A DNA stretch of 64,000 nucleotides. It comes from Bradyrhizobium hereditatis. Its GTDB lineage: Bacteria > Pseudomonadota > Alphaproteobacteria > Rhizobiales > Xanthobacteraceae. The stretch lies in assembly GCF_020329435.1 (NCBI RefSeq), contig NZ_JAGKJK010000018.1, forward strand, positions 1 through 64,000, written 5' to 3'. Of the stretch, positions 35,268 to 42,118 are shown one piece after another. Both the position numbers and the translations under genes were made by a program. Numbering within the stretch: the first letter of the stretch is position 1; the number at the start of each line of letters is the position of its first letter. Below the pieces are notes generated by a model that searched no databases, had not been told where the DNA came from, and saw only the letters and a list, made by a program, of their open reading frames with translations.

Positions 35268-36020
35268 ATGGCGATCAATGATGGCGGCCGCCGATCGCCG
35301 GCGATGTCGGCTGCCGTGAGCGTCGCAGCGATCGGCATCATATGCAAGGCGCCGCAGCCCGGCCGTTCAAAGACACGGCTTGCGACCGCGATTGGCGAAG
35401 TTGCAGCATCAGAGCTGTCCGCCTGCTTTCTGCGCGACGTTGCCGCGGCCATCGAGGCGGTCCCTGAGGCACTCGGCAGGCGCGGCTACGGCGTCTACGC
35501 GCCAGCCGGCACCGAAGGCGTCATGCGGCAACTGCTTCCGGCAGAGTTCGGACTGCTACTACAGGCCGGCGATGACCTAGGACACGTGCTGCTTGGCGCG
35601 ACACGCGCTCTCCTCGATGCCGGACATGACTGTGTCCTGCTTGTCAATGGCGATAGCCCCACGCTGCCAATCCATTTGGTGGTACAGGCTATCGAGGCCA
35701 TCCGCGAGCCCGGAGACCGGATGGTGCTCGGGCCGGCAAGCGACGGTGGCTACTACCTCATCGGCTTAAAGCATCCGCACAAGCATCTGTTTACGCAGAT
35801 CGCGTGGGGCACAGAAACGGTAGCTCGCAGTACACGCGAGCGCGCTGCCGAAATCGGGCTTGCCACGACGCTGCTGCCGGAATGGTACGATGTCGACGAT
35901 ATTGAAACCTTGCGTTGGCTGCAGGACGAGCTGGCCGGGCGTTCGATCCGTTTTCGCGGCGGCGGATTTGCCCCGGCGAGCCGGGCCTTTTTGAAGCACG
36001 CGCCGCAGGTAAGCCAATGA
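35268..36020 (+). CDS. DUF2064 / rSAM-associated transferase 1 (TIGR04282-type)
   Basis: The 250-residue nucleotidyl/glycosyl-transferase-fold protein has IICKAPQPGRSKTRLA near residue 22, LLVNGDSPTLP near 125 and LGPASDGGYYLIGL near 155. These are the signature segments of DUF2064/TIGR04282, described as the 'rSAM/selenodomain-associated transferase 1' and arsenosugar-biosynthesis GT family. It probably moves a sugar or nucleotide-activated group onto a small molecule. It is the first gene of an operon in which each stop overlaps the next start by four bases; the following genes encode a membrane GT, a radical SAM protein and a GT2. ATG 35268 is preferred over GTG 35265. Confidence 0.85.
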   Translation: MAINDGGRRSPAMSAAVSVAAIGIICKAPQPGRSKTRLATAIGEVAASELSACFLRDVAAAIEAVPEALGRRGYGVYAPAGTEGVMRQLLPAEFGLLLQAGDDLGHVLLGATRALLDAGHDCVLLVNGDSPTLPIHLVVQAIEAIREPGDRMVLGPASDGGYYLIGLKHPHKHLFTQIAWGTETVARSTRERAAEIGLATTLLPEWYDVDDIETLRWLQDELAGRSIRFRGGGFAPASRAFLKHAPQVSQ

Positions 36021-37390
36021 AGCCCATGCCAGGAGCGATCGCCGGTCAATTCGGTCGACTGGTGCGTTCCGACCACAAGACATCTCCGCTTCGCCTGTTG
36101 GCCGGCGTCGGTGTTGCCTTGAGCGGCCTCACCCTGGTGACTCCTTATGCCTTCGAGACTGCCGGTGACAATGCCTTCATTGCTCTGAGCATTCTTGCAG
36201 GCCTGCTGACGATCGTAGCGACAAGTCTGGCGGAGCGTTCGCCAACTGCTCGCGCACTATGGCTTATCGTTGGACTTGGGATCCTACTGCGAGCCTATGT
36301 GCTGTTATTCGACCCACTTCTGTCCAGTGACGTCTATCGCTACGTCTGGGATGGCAAGGTTCAGGCCGCCGGCATCAATCCTTATCGCTTCATGCCAGCG
36401 GATGAGTCGCTGGCGTTTCTGCGCGACAGGATGGTTTTTCCTCACATCAACCGGGCTGATACGGCCGTAACCATCTATCCTCCCGTGGCGCAATTCTTCT
36501 TCCTGATTGTCACGCGGATCGGCGAAAGCGTGACGACGATGCGCCTCGCGCTGCTGGCGTGCGAGTCCGTCACAGTCATACTGATCGTCGTCCTGCTGCG
36601 GCGTATGGACCGCCCGGTGACGCGCGTAGTTGCCTATCTCTGGCATCCGCTGCCGGTGTGGGAGATTGCCAACAACGGCCATGTAGACGCGCTGATGGTT
36701 GCGCTGATGCTGCTGGGTCTGTGGCTTGCCCTGACCGGCCGTGCTCTCCGCGGTGCCGTGGTGATCACTCTTTCAGTGCTGGTCAAGCCGTACGCGGCGC
36801 CGGTGCTGGCCGCGATCTGGCGCCCCTGGGACGTCAAGATGCCGCTCGTCGTGATCGCCACTGTCGCGCTTTGCTATCTTCCCTATCTGTCGGTCGGCTC
36901 GGGAGTACTCGGATTCCTGACCAAAGGCTATCTGACAGAAGAGGGGATCAGTGGCGGCAACGATCTCTGGCTGTTGTCACTTTGGCGCCTGGTGTTTGGC
37001 TATCATGAAGGTGACGTCGTCGCCTACGTCGCACTCGCCGCGCTGGTCCTTTGCTTCACGGGGATATCCGTGGCCCGCAGCGCGCATCACAGCATCGCAT
37101 CCCGTCTTGCCGACATCAACATGCTGTTACTTCTCGCGCTCCTGTTGTTGTCGCCTAACTATCCCTGGTATTTTCTAGTTATAACGCCGTTTGTCGCCCT
37201 GTGTGGATCCGCGCCTACCTGGGCCGTCTCGATCGGAGCGCTGTTGCTTTCCGAACAGCTCGATTGGGATTTCTACATTCCGAGAATTGTGAGCAAATCG
37301 CTTCTGTTCGGCGGTCTTTTGCTAGCTTGCGCCTTTACGGCCTGGAGGACCCGCATGCAGCGAATTGCAGATACGGGGCCATCGCAATGA
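36017..37390 (+). CDS. GT87/DUF2029-like polyprenyl-sugar-dependent membrane glycosyltransferase
   Basis: The 457-residue protein has about eleven hydrophobic helices. The first periplasmic loop carries DPLLSSDVYRYVWDGKVQAAG, with the acidic catalytic residues typical of GT-C mannosyltransferases, followed by INPYRFMP and the YPPVAQ segment near 155. The HPLPVWEIANNGHVDAL segment near 220 is also family-typical. Such enzymes transfer hexose from a lipid-phosphate donor to an acceptor on the periplasmic side. It overlaps its neighbours by ATGA on both sides, fixing the start at 36017. Its presence in the operon implies that the pathway product or an intermediate is lipid-linked or crosses the membrane. 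Confidence 0.83.
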   Translation: MKPMPGAIAGQFGRLVRSDHKTSPLRLLAGVGVALSGLTLVTPYAFETAGDNAFIALSILAGLLTIVATSLAERSPTARALWLIVGLGILLRAYVLLFDPLLSSDVYRYVWDGKVQAAGINPYRFMPADESLAFLRDRMVFPHINRADTAVTIYPPVAQFFFLIVTRIGESVTTMRLALLACESVTVILIVVLLRRMDRPVTRVVAYLWHPLPVWEIANNGHVDALMVALMLLGLWLALTGRALRGAVVITLSVLVKPYAAPVLAAIWRPWDVKMPLVVIATVALCYLPYLSVGSGVLGFLTKGYLTEEGISGGNDLWLLSLWRLVFGYHEGDVVAYVALAALVLCFTGISVARSAHHSIASRLADINMLLLLALLLLSPNYPWYFLVITPFVALCGSAPTWAVSIGALLLSEQLDWDFYIPRIVSKSLLFGGLLLACAFTAWRTRMQRIADTGPSQ

Positions 37391-38466
37391 GCCTTTCCGG
37401 CCAAGCGCAGGGCACTCGCGCGCCGTTCGATCCGCGCCGCTATCACGAGTCTGTTACGGGCGAGCGCACCGAGATCGCCCAGCGACCGCCGGTCTGCGCT
37501 TATCTGGAAGTGACCAACCGCTGCAATCTGCTGTGCACCACCTGTCCTCGCACTTACGAGGAGCTCGAGCCGCCGGCAGACATGAGCTGGGATCTGTTCA
37601 CGTCAATTGTCGACCAGCTTCCCGAGCTGGCGCGCGCGGTCCTGCACGGCGTCGGCGAGCCGATGCTGGTCCCGAACCTGCCGCGAATGGTCAGATATCT
37701 GAAAGAGCGCGGCGTTTACGTCTTGTTCAACACCAATGGAACAGTCCTCAGTGAGCGCAACGGCCATGCGCTGATCGACGCCGCACTTGATGAACTGCGT
37801 GTATCGCTCGACGCGTCAAACCGCGAGAGCTTCAAGGCGATTCGTGGCAGGGACTATTTCGGTCGGATCGTCAGCAACGTTCGTGCATTTCGCGAGCTGC
37901 AGGAGCGGGAGGGGCACGCAAGGCCGCAGGTTTCCGTTTGGCTCACCGGCCTGAAGGAGACAGTCGAGCAACTCCCGGCATTTGTGAAAGTAGCAGCCGA
38001 GATCGGTGTCAAAGAGGTTTACCTGCAGCGGCTCGTATTCTTCACGGAATCCGCCATCGGCATGGCGCAGCCGGATCAGGCCCTGTTCGAGCGCCTGACG
38101 CAGGAAGAAGCAACCTATTTGAAAGAGGCCGAGGACCTGGCCCGTTCCCTCGGCGTGACCTTCAGCGCGTCGGGCGCGGCAACCGAGCCTGGACTAAGCC
38201 TAAAGGGCAGTGGTGACGGTTCGCCGTGGTCGCTCTGCCGGCGGCCGTGGTCGTTGATGTATTTCACGGCCAATGGCCGCGCCTTGCCATGCTGCATCGC
38301 GCCATTCTCGCAACATGGCTACGACAACTACACGCTTGGCCATGCAGGGCAGCAGTCCTTACACGATATCTGGAACGGGCCCGCGTATCGGGAGTTTCGT
38401 GCGGCGCTGCTATCGCACAACCCGCCCAAGTGCTGCGCCAATTGCGGCCTGCGCTGGAGCCTATGA
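37387..38466 (+). CDS. Radical SAM protein with SPASM-type C-terminal cysteines
   Basis: The 359-residue protein has the cluster motif CNLLCTTC near residue 43, an HGVGEPML segment corresponding to GGEP near 85, and the RVSLDASNRESF strand near 135. The C-terminus is cysteine-rich (SLCRRPW, ALPCCIAP, PPKCCANCGLRWS), the pattern of a SPASM or twitch domain binding extra iron-sulfur clusters. The body resembles Fe-S oxidoreductases that modify peptides, sugars or lipid head groups. The ATGA overlap with both neighbours fixes ATG 37387. No short precursor-peptide gene is visible next to it, so a peptide-maturase role is less likely than small-molecule chemistry. Confidence 0.87.
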   Translation: MSLSGQAQGTRAPFDPRRYHESVTGERTEIAQRPPVCAYLEVTNRCNLLCTTCPRTYEELEPPADMSWDLFTSIVDQLPELARAVLHGVGEPMLVPNLPRMVRYLKERGVYVLFNTNGTVLSERNGHALIDAALDELRVSLDASNRESFKAIRGRDYFGRIVSNVRAFRELQEREGHARPQVSVWLTGLKETVEQLPAFVKVAAEIGVKEVYLQRLVFFTESAIGMAQPDQALFERLTQEEATYLKEAEDLARSLGVTFSASGAATEPGLSLKGSGDGSPWSLCRRPWSLMYFTANGRALPCCIAPFSQHGYDNYTLGHAGQQSLHDIWNGPAYREFRAALLSHNPPKCCANCGLRWSL

Positions 38467-39221
38467 ACGAGGTGGACCACGAGATCGGCGGGAAGCGGCC
38501 CGTGTTGCGCCAACCGCCGGTGGTTTCGGCGATCATTCCATGCCTCGACGAGGAAACGGCGATCGGCCAGGTCGTGGCTGCAGTGCTCGCACAGAACGTG
38601 AGCGAAGTCGTCGTTATCGACGGCGGCTCGCGGGACCGGACGGCCGAGCGGGCACGGGCCGCGGGAGCTCGCGTGATCGTCGAGCCGCGGCATGGCTACG
38701 GTCGCGCCATCCAGACCGGCATCGCCGCTGCGCGCGATGATGCCGACATTCTGGTCTTTCTCGACGGCGACGGCAGTGATCCTGCAGAGCGCATCTCTGA
38801 TCTTGTCGCACCGATCGTCGCTGGGCAGGCCAGCTTCGTTCTCGGCTCGCGCGTTCGTGGTTCACGCGAATCCGGCAGCCTGTCGCCGCAGCAGCTCCTC
38901 GCGGCTCATGTCGGCAGGCTGCTCCTGCGCCTCGTTTATGGCGTAGGCTTCACCGACCTGTCGCCGTTTCGCGCCATCCGGCGCGATGAGCTCGGACGTC
39001 TCGGCATGAAAGAGGAGACATATGGCTGGAACCTGGAAATGCTGATGCGGGTCGCGGCCGCCCGCTTGCCGGCGCTGGAGATCGCCGTCGGGCAGCGGCG
39101 CCGGATCGGTGGGGTCTCGAAGGTTTCCGGCAATCTCACCGCCGGCATCAAGGCAGCTTGGTCGATTTCGACGACATTTGTCCGCCTCGCGCTTGAGCTG
39201 CGACACCAGAGGGTCGGGTAG
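38463..39221 (+). CDS. Family 2 glycosyltransferase (rSAM-associated transferase 2-like)
   Basis: The 252-residue GT-A enzyme has VVSAIIPCLDEETAIGQVV at the N-terminus, VVVIDGGSRDRTAERA near 45, the metal-binding FLDGDGSDP near 92 and SPFRAIRRDEL near 160. This is the dolichyl-phosphate-mannose-synthase-like branch that makes polyprenyl-phosphate sugars. It would supply the lipid-linked donor for the GT87-like protein two genes upstream. It also resembles the second transferase that accompanies TIGR04282 proteins, though I cannot separate the two options by eye. It ends the overlapping four-gene operon; the convergent methyltransferase gene ends 14 bases downstream. Confidence 0.87.
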   Translation: MNEVDHEIGGKRPVLRQPPVVSAIIPCLDEETAIGQVVAAVLAQNVSEVVVIDGGSRDRTAERARAAGARVIVEPRHGYGRAIQTGIAAARDDADILVFLDGDGSDPAERISDLVAPIVAGQASFVLGSRVRGSRESGSLSPQQLLAAHVGRLLLRLVYGVGFTDLSPFRAIRRDELGRLGMKEETYGWNLEMLMRVAAARLPALEIAVGQRRRIGGVSKVSGNLTAGIKAAWSISTTFVRLALELRHQRVG

Positions 39222-39234
39222 AGGCGTGGCTAGT

Positions 39235-39975
39235 TCAGCGAATGCCGGTACCCCGACAAGCAACGATGTCCCGGGGTGCTTTTCGATTCCCTGGCTCCGG
39301 AGGCGAAAACACCGCCAGGTATCCGCCATCGCCTGCGAGCTGATGAGTGGCGATCTCGCGATAGCCAACGGCGCTCAGTTCGCAACGCAACAGTTCGATT
39401 GGTGTGCCATGCTCCGACGCCGGACGCTCGAGGTCGACAATTCCGACCCGCGCGCCCGGCTTCAGGGCGGGCGCTAGATTGTAGAGGAAGGCATAGGGCT
39501 GGGCTATTTCGTGATACATGTGCACGAGGATGGCAGCGTCGAGCGAGGCAGCGGGAAGGCGCGGGTCGTGCGGTTTGCCCAGCGCGAATCTGACATTTGT
39601 CAGCTTAAGGCGTTGCGTTCGCCTGGCGAGCGCGGTGAGGTAACTTCGCGTGACGTCCTGGGCGATGACCGAGCCGGTAGGACCGACGAGACGAGAGAGA
39701 CGGACCGTATGGTAGCCGGCGCCAGCACCAATGTCGCCGACTGTCATGCCTGGCTTTAGTTCAAGAAGGCGGGCGATCTCACCGGCCTCATTCAGTGAAT
39801 CGCGGTGCTCCTCTGAGGAACGGCTTGGGCTGACGATTTGCGCAACTGCGCGCTGAGGCGAAGGAAACTCCTTTGCAGGAACTCCTGGCGGAGCCAGATA
39901 GCGGATGTCAGCGGCGTGTCCGCAGCTTACGCCCATGCTCACGAGAAGCATCACCGCGCGGGCCAGTGCCATCAT
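39235..39975 (-). CDS. Class I SAM methyltransferase-fold protein with a signal peptide
   Basis: The 246-residue protein begins with a hydrophobic leader (LARAVMLLVSMGVSCGHAAD) that looks like a cleavable signal. A Rossmann methyltransferase domain follows, with MTVGDIGAGAGYHTVRLSRLVG near residue 75, an IAQDVTRSYL acidic loop and the HMYHEI segment near 155. Related exported 'methyltransferases' are common in proteobacteria, though SAM is not expected in the periplasm, so the true activity is unclear. The ATG at 39975 is preferred to GTG 39990. It lies 30 bases downstream of the DoxX gene on the same strand and converges with the GT operon. Confidence 0.8.
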   Translation of the reverse strand: MMALARAVMLLVSMGVSCGHAADIRYLAPPGVPAKEFPSPQRAVAQIVSPSRSSEEHRDSLNEAGEIARLLELKPGMTVGDIGAGAGYHTVRLSRLVGPTGSVIAQDVTRSYLTALARRTQRLKLTNVRFALGKPHDPRLPAASLDAAILVHMYHEIAQPYAFLYNLAPALKPGARVGIVDLERPASEHGTPIELLRCELSAVGYREIATHQLAGDGGYLAVFSPPEPGNRKAPRDIVACRGTGIR

Positions 39976-40005
39976 CTGTTCGTCTCCCACGCAAAGCGAT
40001 AACGA

Positions 40006-40668
40006 CTAGCCGGCGATCTTGAAGAACCAGCCAACAAGTCCCTTCCCGTCGCGCACGGCGGGCACTTTGCGGCGCAGCCAGGCATCAAAGCCGAGGCTGC
40101 GGCCGGCACCCTCCAGCACAAACAGGAACATCAGCATGGCCAGGAACATGTACGACCACGGCCACTCGGCCGGATCGCCTGGCCGATAGATGCCGAGCCA
40201 GAGTTGCAACGTATAGGCGATGGCCAGCACGCCTACGAACCTTACCGCAAGCCCGAGGATCATCGACGCGGCAAACACGAGTTCGGCAAGAAAAACAATT
40301 GGTCCAAAGAAATTCATGTTGGGCAACACGATATCCTTCACGAAGGTGCCGTGAAACTCGAACGCTGCGCGGGTGGTTTCCTGTTCGGTCCAGTATTGCA
40401 GGCCGCCGGACACGGGGAGCGGCAGCTTCCACAACATGCCTTCGAACCACATGCAGCCGATCAGGACCCGGACCAGCCAGATTCCAAGATGTCGCCCGCT
40501 ACGTTGCGCCGAATCCTCCCGCCAATTCTGGAAGGCCACTGCAATGCCGACGAGCAGCAGCGCCCAGAACAGCGCCAGGATCAGAAAGCGCCAGTTTCCG
40601 AGTTGAAGATAGTCGCCGGTGGTCGCGGTCAGGAACTGCCAGACATCGGTGAAGGGATTTTTGGGCAT
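40006..40668 (-). CDS. DoxX-family membrane protein
   Basis: The 220-residue protein has four main hydrophobic segments (FLILALFWALLLVGIAVAF, VRVLIGCMWFEGMLWKL, FLAELVFAASMILGL and FVGVLAIAYTLQLWLGI) and a C-terminal polar tail. The layout matches DoxX/TQO-small proteins, related to the small subunit of thiosulfate:quinone oxidoreductase but also found in many unrelated oxidoreductase settings. ATG 40668 (MPKNPFTDVW) is used; an ATG 15 bases upstream is in frame. With the exported methyltransferase downstream it forms a short operon at the right end of the scar-bounded segment. A role in membrane redox chemistry is a guess from the family. Confidence 0.82.
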   Translation of the reverse strand: MPKNPFTDVWQFLTATTGDYLQLGNWRFLILALFWALLLVGIAVAFQNWREDSAQRSGRHLGIWLVRVLIGCMWFEGMLWKLPLPVSGGLQYWTEQETTRAAFEFHGTFVKDIVLPNMNFFGPIVFLAELVFAASMILGLAVRFVGVLAIAYTLQLWLGIYRPGDPAEWPWSYMFLAMLMFLFVLEGAGRSLGFDAWLRRKVPAVRDGKGLVGWFFKIAG

Positions 40669-40683
40669 AGGCGCAGGCTCCAA

Positions 40684-41107
40684 TGAATTGAATAGTTGCT
40701 CTGCCTATCGGCCAGTTGGCGCGCCGCCGCGCGGGCGTCGGGGGCGCCTGCCAGATTACTACGCAGTGGAGCGCGTGGTTATTACGCAGAAGCAAGAGAT
40801 GGCAGCACGTCGATGCCAGAATGTGGGACGTTTCTGGTCCGGCGATCACGAACCAGACTCGGTAAACCACTGATTTGGCTGGTGAGCCCGGCAGAACTCG
40901 AACCTGCAACCAGACGGTTATGAGCGACGGGACATCGATAAAGTTCGTTGATCTTGCTGCGGCTTCGTTTGAGTTCGATCACGTTCGTCGCGCTTTGGCG
41001 AGGTTGTTTCTGGGCGAAACTGCTGCGGTGCACTTTTTGAGTGGCCGCCTTGGGAACGCCTTGGAACTAAATCGATCGGTTGGCGCTGTACTGGAGAAGG
41101 AGAGGCC
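40684..41107. other. 424-base intergenic interval with the third tRNA-like scar
   Basis: The interval contains the best-preserved tRNA-like 3' remnant (40880-40925) and the 110-base homology block that follows it. No gene is supported. A ribosome-binding site (AAGGAGAGG) at its end serves the small basic protein gene. Confidence 0.7.
40880..41035 (-). repeat. tRNA-Met-like 3' remnant plus homology block, copy 3
   Basis: On the minus strand 40880-40925 reads as the 3' half of a tRNA: a CTCATAA anticodon loop (CAT), a variable loop, an intact T-arm GCAGGTTCGAGTTCTGC and GGGCTCACCA. The 5' half is absent. It is the same orientation as copies 1 and 2. The following 110 bases align with those after copy 2, so copies 2 and 3 are direct repeats of about 155 bases that bracket 31.7-40.9 kb. 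Confidence 0.7.
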
Positions 41108-41263
41108 ATGGGCAAGAGCAAGACTTCGCTTGCGAAGAAGAAGAGTTCACTCGGCACGCACGGGGGGAATCGCGGCGGTCGTCGCACCACACGTTCCGCA
41201 AACGTTCAGGGCGGCAGACAGGCTGCGGGCAAGGACCCGCAGCGGGGCCGAAAGGAACGCTGA
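41108..41263 (+). CDS. Small, very basic hypothetical protein (51 residues)
   Basis: An ATG preceded at the right distance by AAGGAGAGG opens a 51-residue frame rich in lysine, arginine, glycine and serine (MGKSKTSLAKKKSSLGTHGG at the start, PQRGRKER at the end). It has no hydrophobic segment and no cysteine. The composition suggests nucleic-acid binding or an unstructured small stress protein. The strong ribosome-binding site and clean frame are the only support; I recognise no family. Confidence 0.5.
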   Translation: MGKSKTSLAKKKSSLGTHGGNRGGRRTTRSANVQGGRQAAGKDPQRGRKER

Positions 41264-41362
41264 GTGTGCCACAAGGCGTGCGACATTGCTCGCGCCGTCG
41301 GGCACGATCGTGGGATTGTGCGCGAACGGTTCGTATGGTGACCGGGGAGGGACACACCTGAG

Positions 41363-41929
41363 GTGACCGGCGCGCTGCATTTGTTGTTGGATTTGACCCC
41401 TTGGCGCATGGCGGGTCCCGGCGGGTTTCGCCTGTGCTCGGAAGGCACTATTGAGAGCTATGGCGGGCCAGGCCTCTTCTGGTATGCCGACCGAACCTTC
41501 CAAGATTTCTTGCTGCTGGTCGAATGGCGGATCACTCGCGCCGAGGACAATTCCGGAGTCTTCGTCCGCGCGCCACCGCTTACCGACAGTCCCCAGCCGG
41601 CAATCGAACGCGGATACGAAATCCAGATCGACGACCGGGGACTTGATCCGGTAACCAATGTCACCGGCAGCGCGCTGCATGTGACAGGAGCAATCTATCA
41701 ATTGGCACCTGCCGTGCGGAGGGCGTCGCTACCAGCCGGTCAATGGAATGAGTTTGAGATCTCCGTAAGGGGACCGACCATCTCCGTCAGGTTGAACGGC
41801 GAAGAAGTCTCCCGACTTGAACACGCGTCGCGCCAGCCTTGCGGGTACATCGGTTTGCAAAATCATCACGAAGGCTCTGCTGTCCGGTTCCGCAATTTGC
41901 GTGTCGTGCCGTATTTGCCGGATTCGTAG
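41363..41929 (+). CDS. DUF1080 / 3-keto-disaccharide hydrolase-fold protein
   Basis: The 188-residue protein is a concanavalin-like beta-sandwich of the DUF1080 family. Visible segments are a GLFWYADRTFQDFLLLVEWR strand pair near residue 37, DNSGVFVRAP near 62, AIERGYEIQIDD near 80, WNEFEISVRGPTISVRLNG near 125 and the closing GYIGLQNHHEGSAVRFRNLRV. These match the sugar-binding/hydrolase fold seen in 3-keto-glucoside hydrolases and in cell-surface modules. There is no signal peptide. The start is GTG 41363 behind a GGGGAGGGA ribosome-binding site. It stands alone, so its substrate is unknown. Confidence 0.8.
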   Translation: MTGALHLLLDLTPWRMAGPGGFRLCSEGTIESYGGPGLFWYADRTFQDFLLLVEWRITRAEDNSGVFVRAPPLTDSPQPAIERGYEIQIDDRGLDPVTNVTGSALHVTGAIYQLAPAVRRASLPAGQWNEFEISVRGPTISVRLNGEEVSRLEHASRQPCGYIGLQNHHEGSAVRFRNLRVVPYLPDS

Positions 41930-42052
41930 GTCCGTTGGCCCCAAGCGACCGGAACGTCGCCACACCGGCCTGTGTCGCCCAGGCACTCGATGCATTCGGC
42001 AAAACCGACATCCTCATCATCACTCCATCGAGCTGTTCGCCATTCGAATAGG
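41930..42052 (+). pseudogene. Short fragment resembling an SDR, remnant
   Basis: The stretch translates to LAPSDRNVATPACVAQALDA then FGKTDILIITPSS before a stop. The ALDAFGKTDILI part fits the mid-region of short-chain dehydrogenases (AxxxFGxIDILVNNAG). Nothing else of the enzyme is present, so this is a scrap from an earlier gene. Confidence 0.35.
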
Positions 42053-42118
42053 AACCGGCGGTGACGCAGCGTGTTCTTCGATCGGGCGATAACTCAACCA
42101 CAGTATCGGACGAATCCG

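Noticed and set aside
40880..40925. Complete tRNA-Met gene
   Set aside because: Only the anticodon loop, T-arm and acceptor 3' strand are present; no D-arm or 5' acceptor strand is found.
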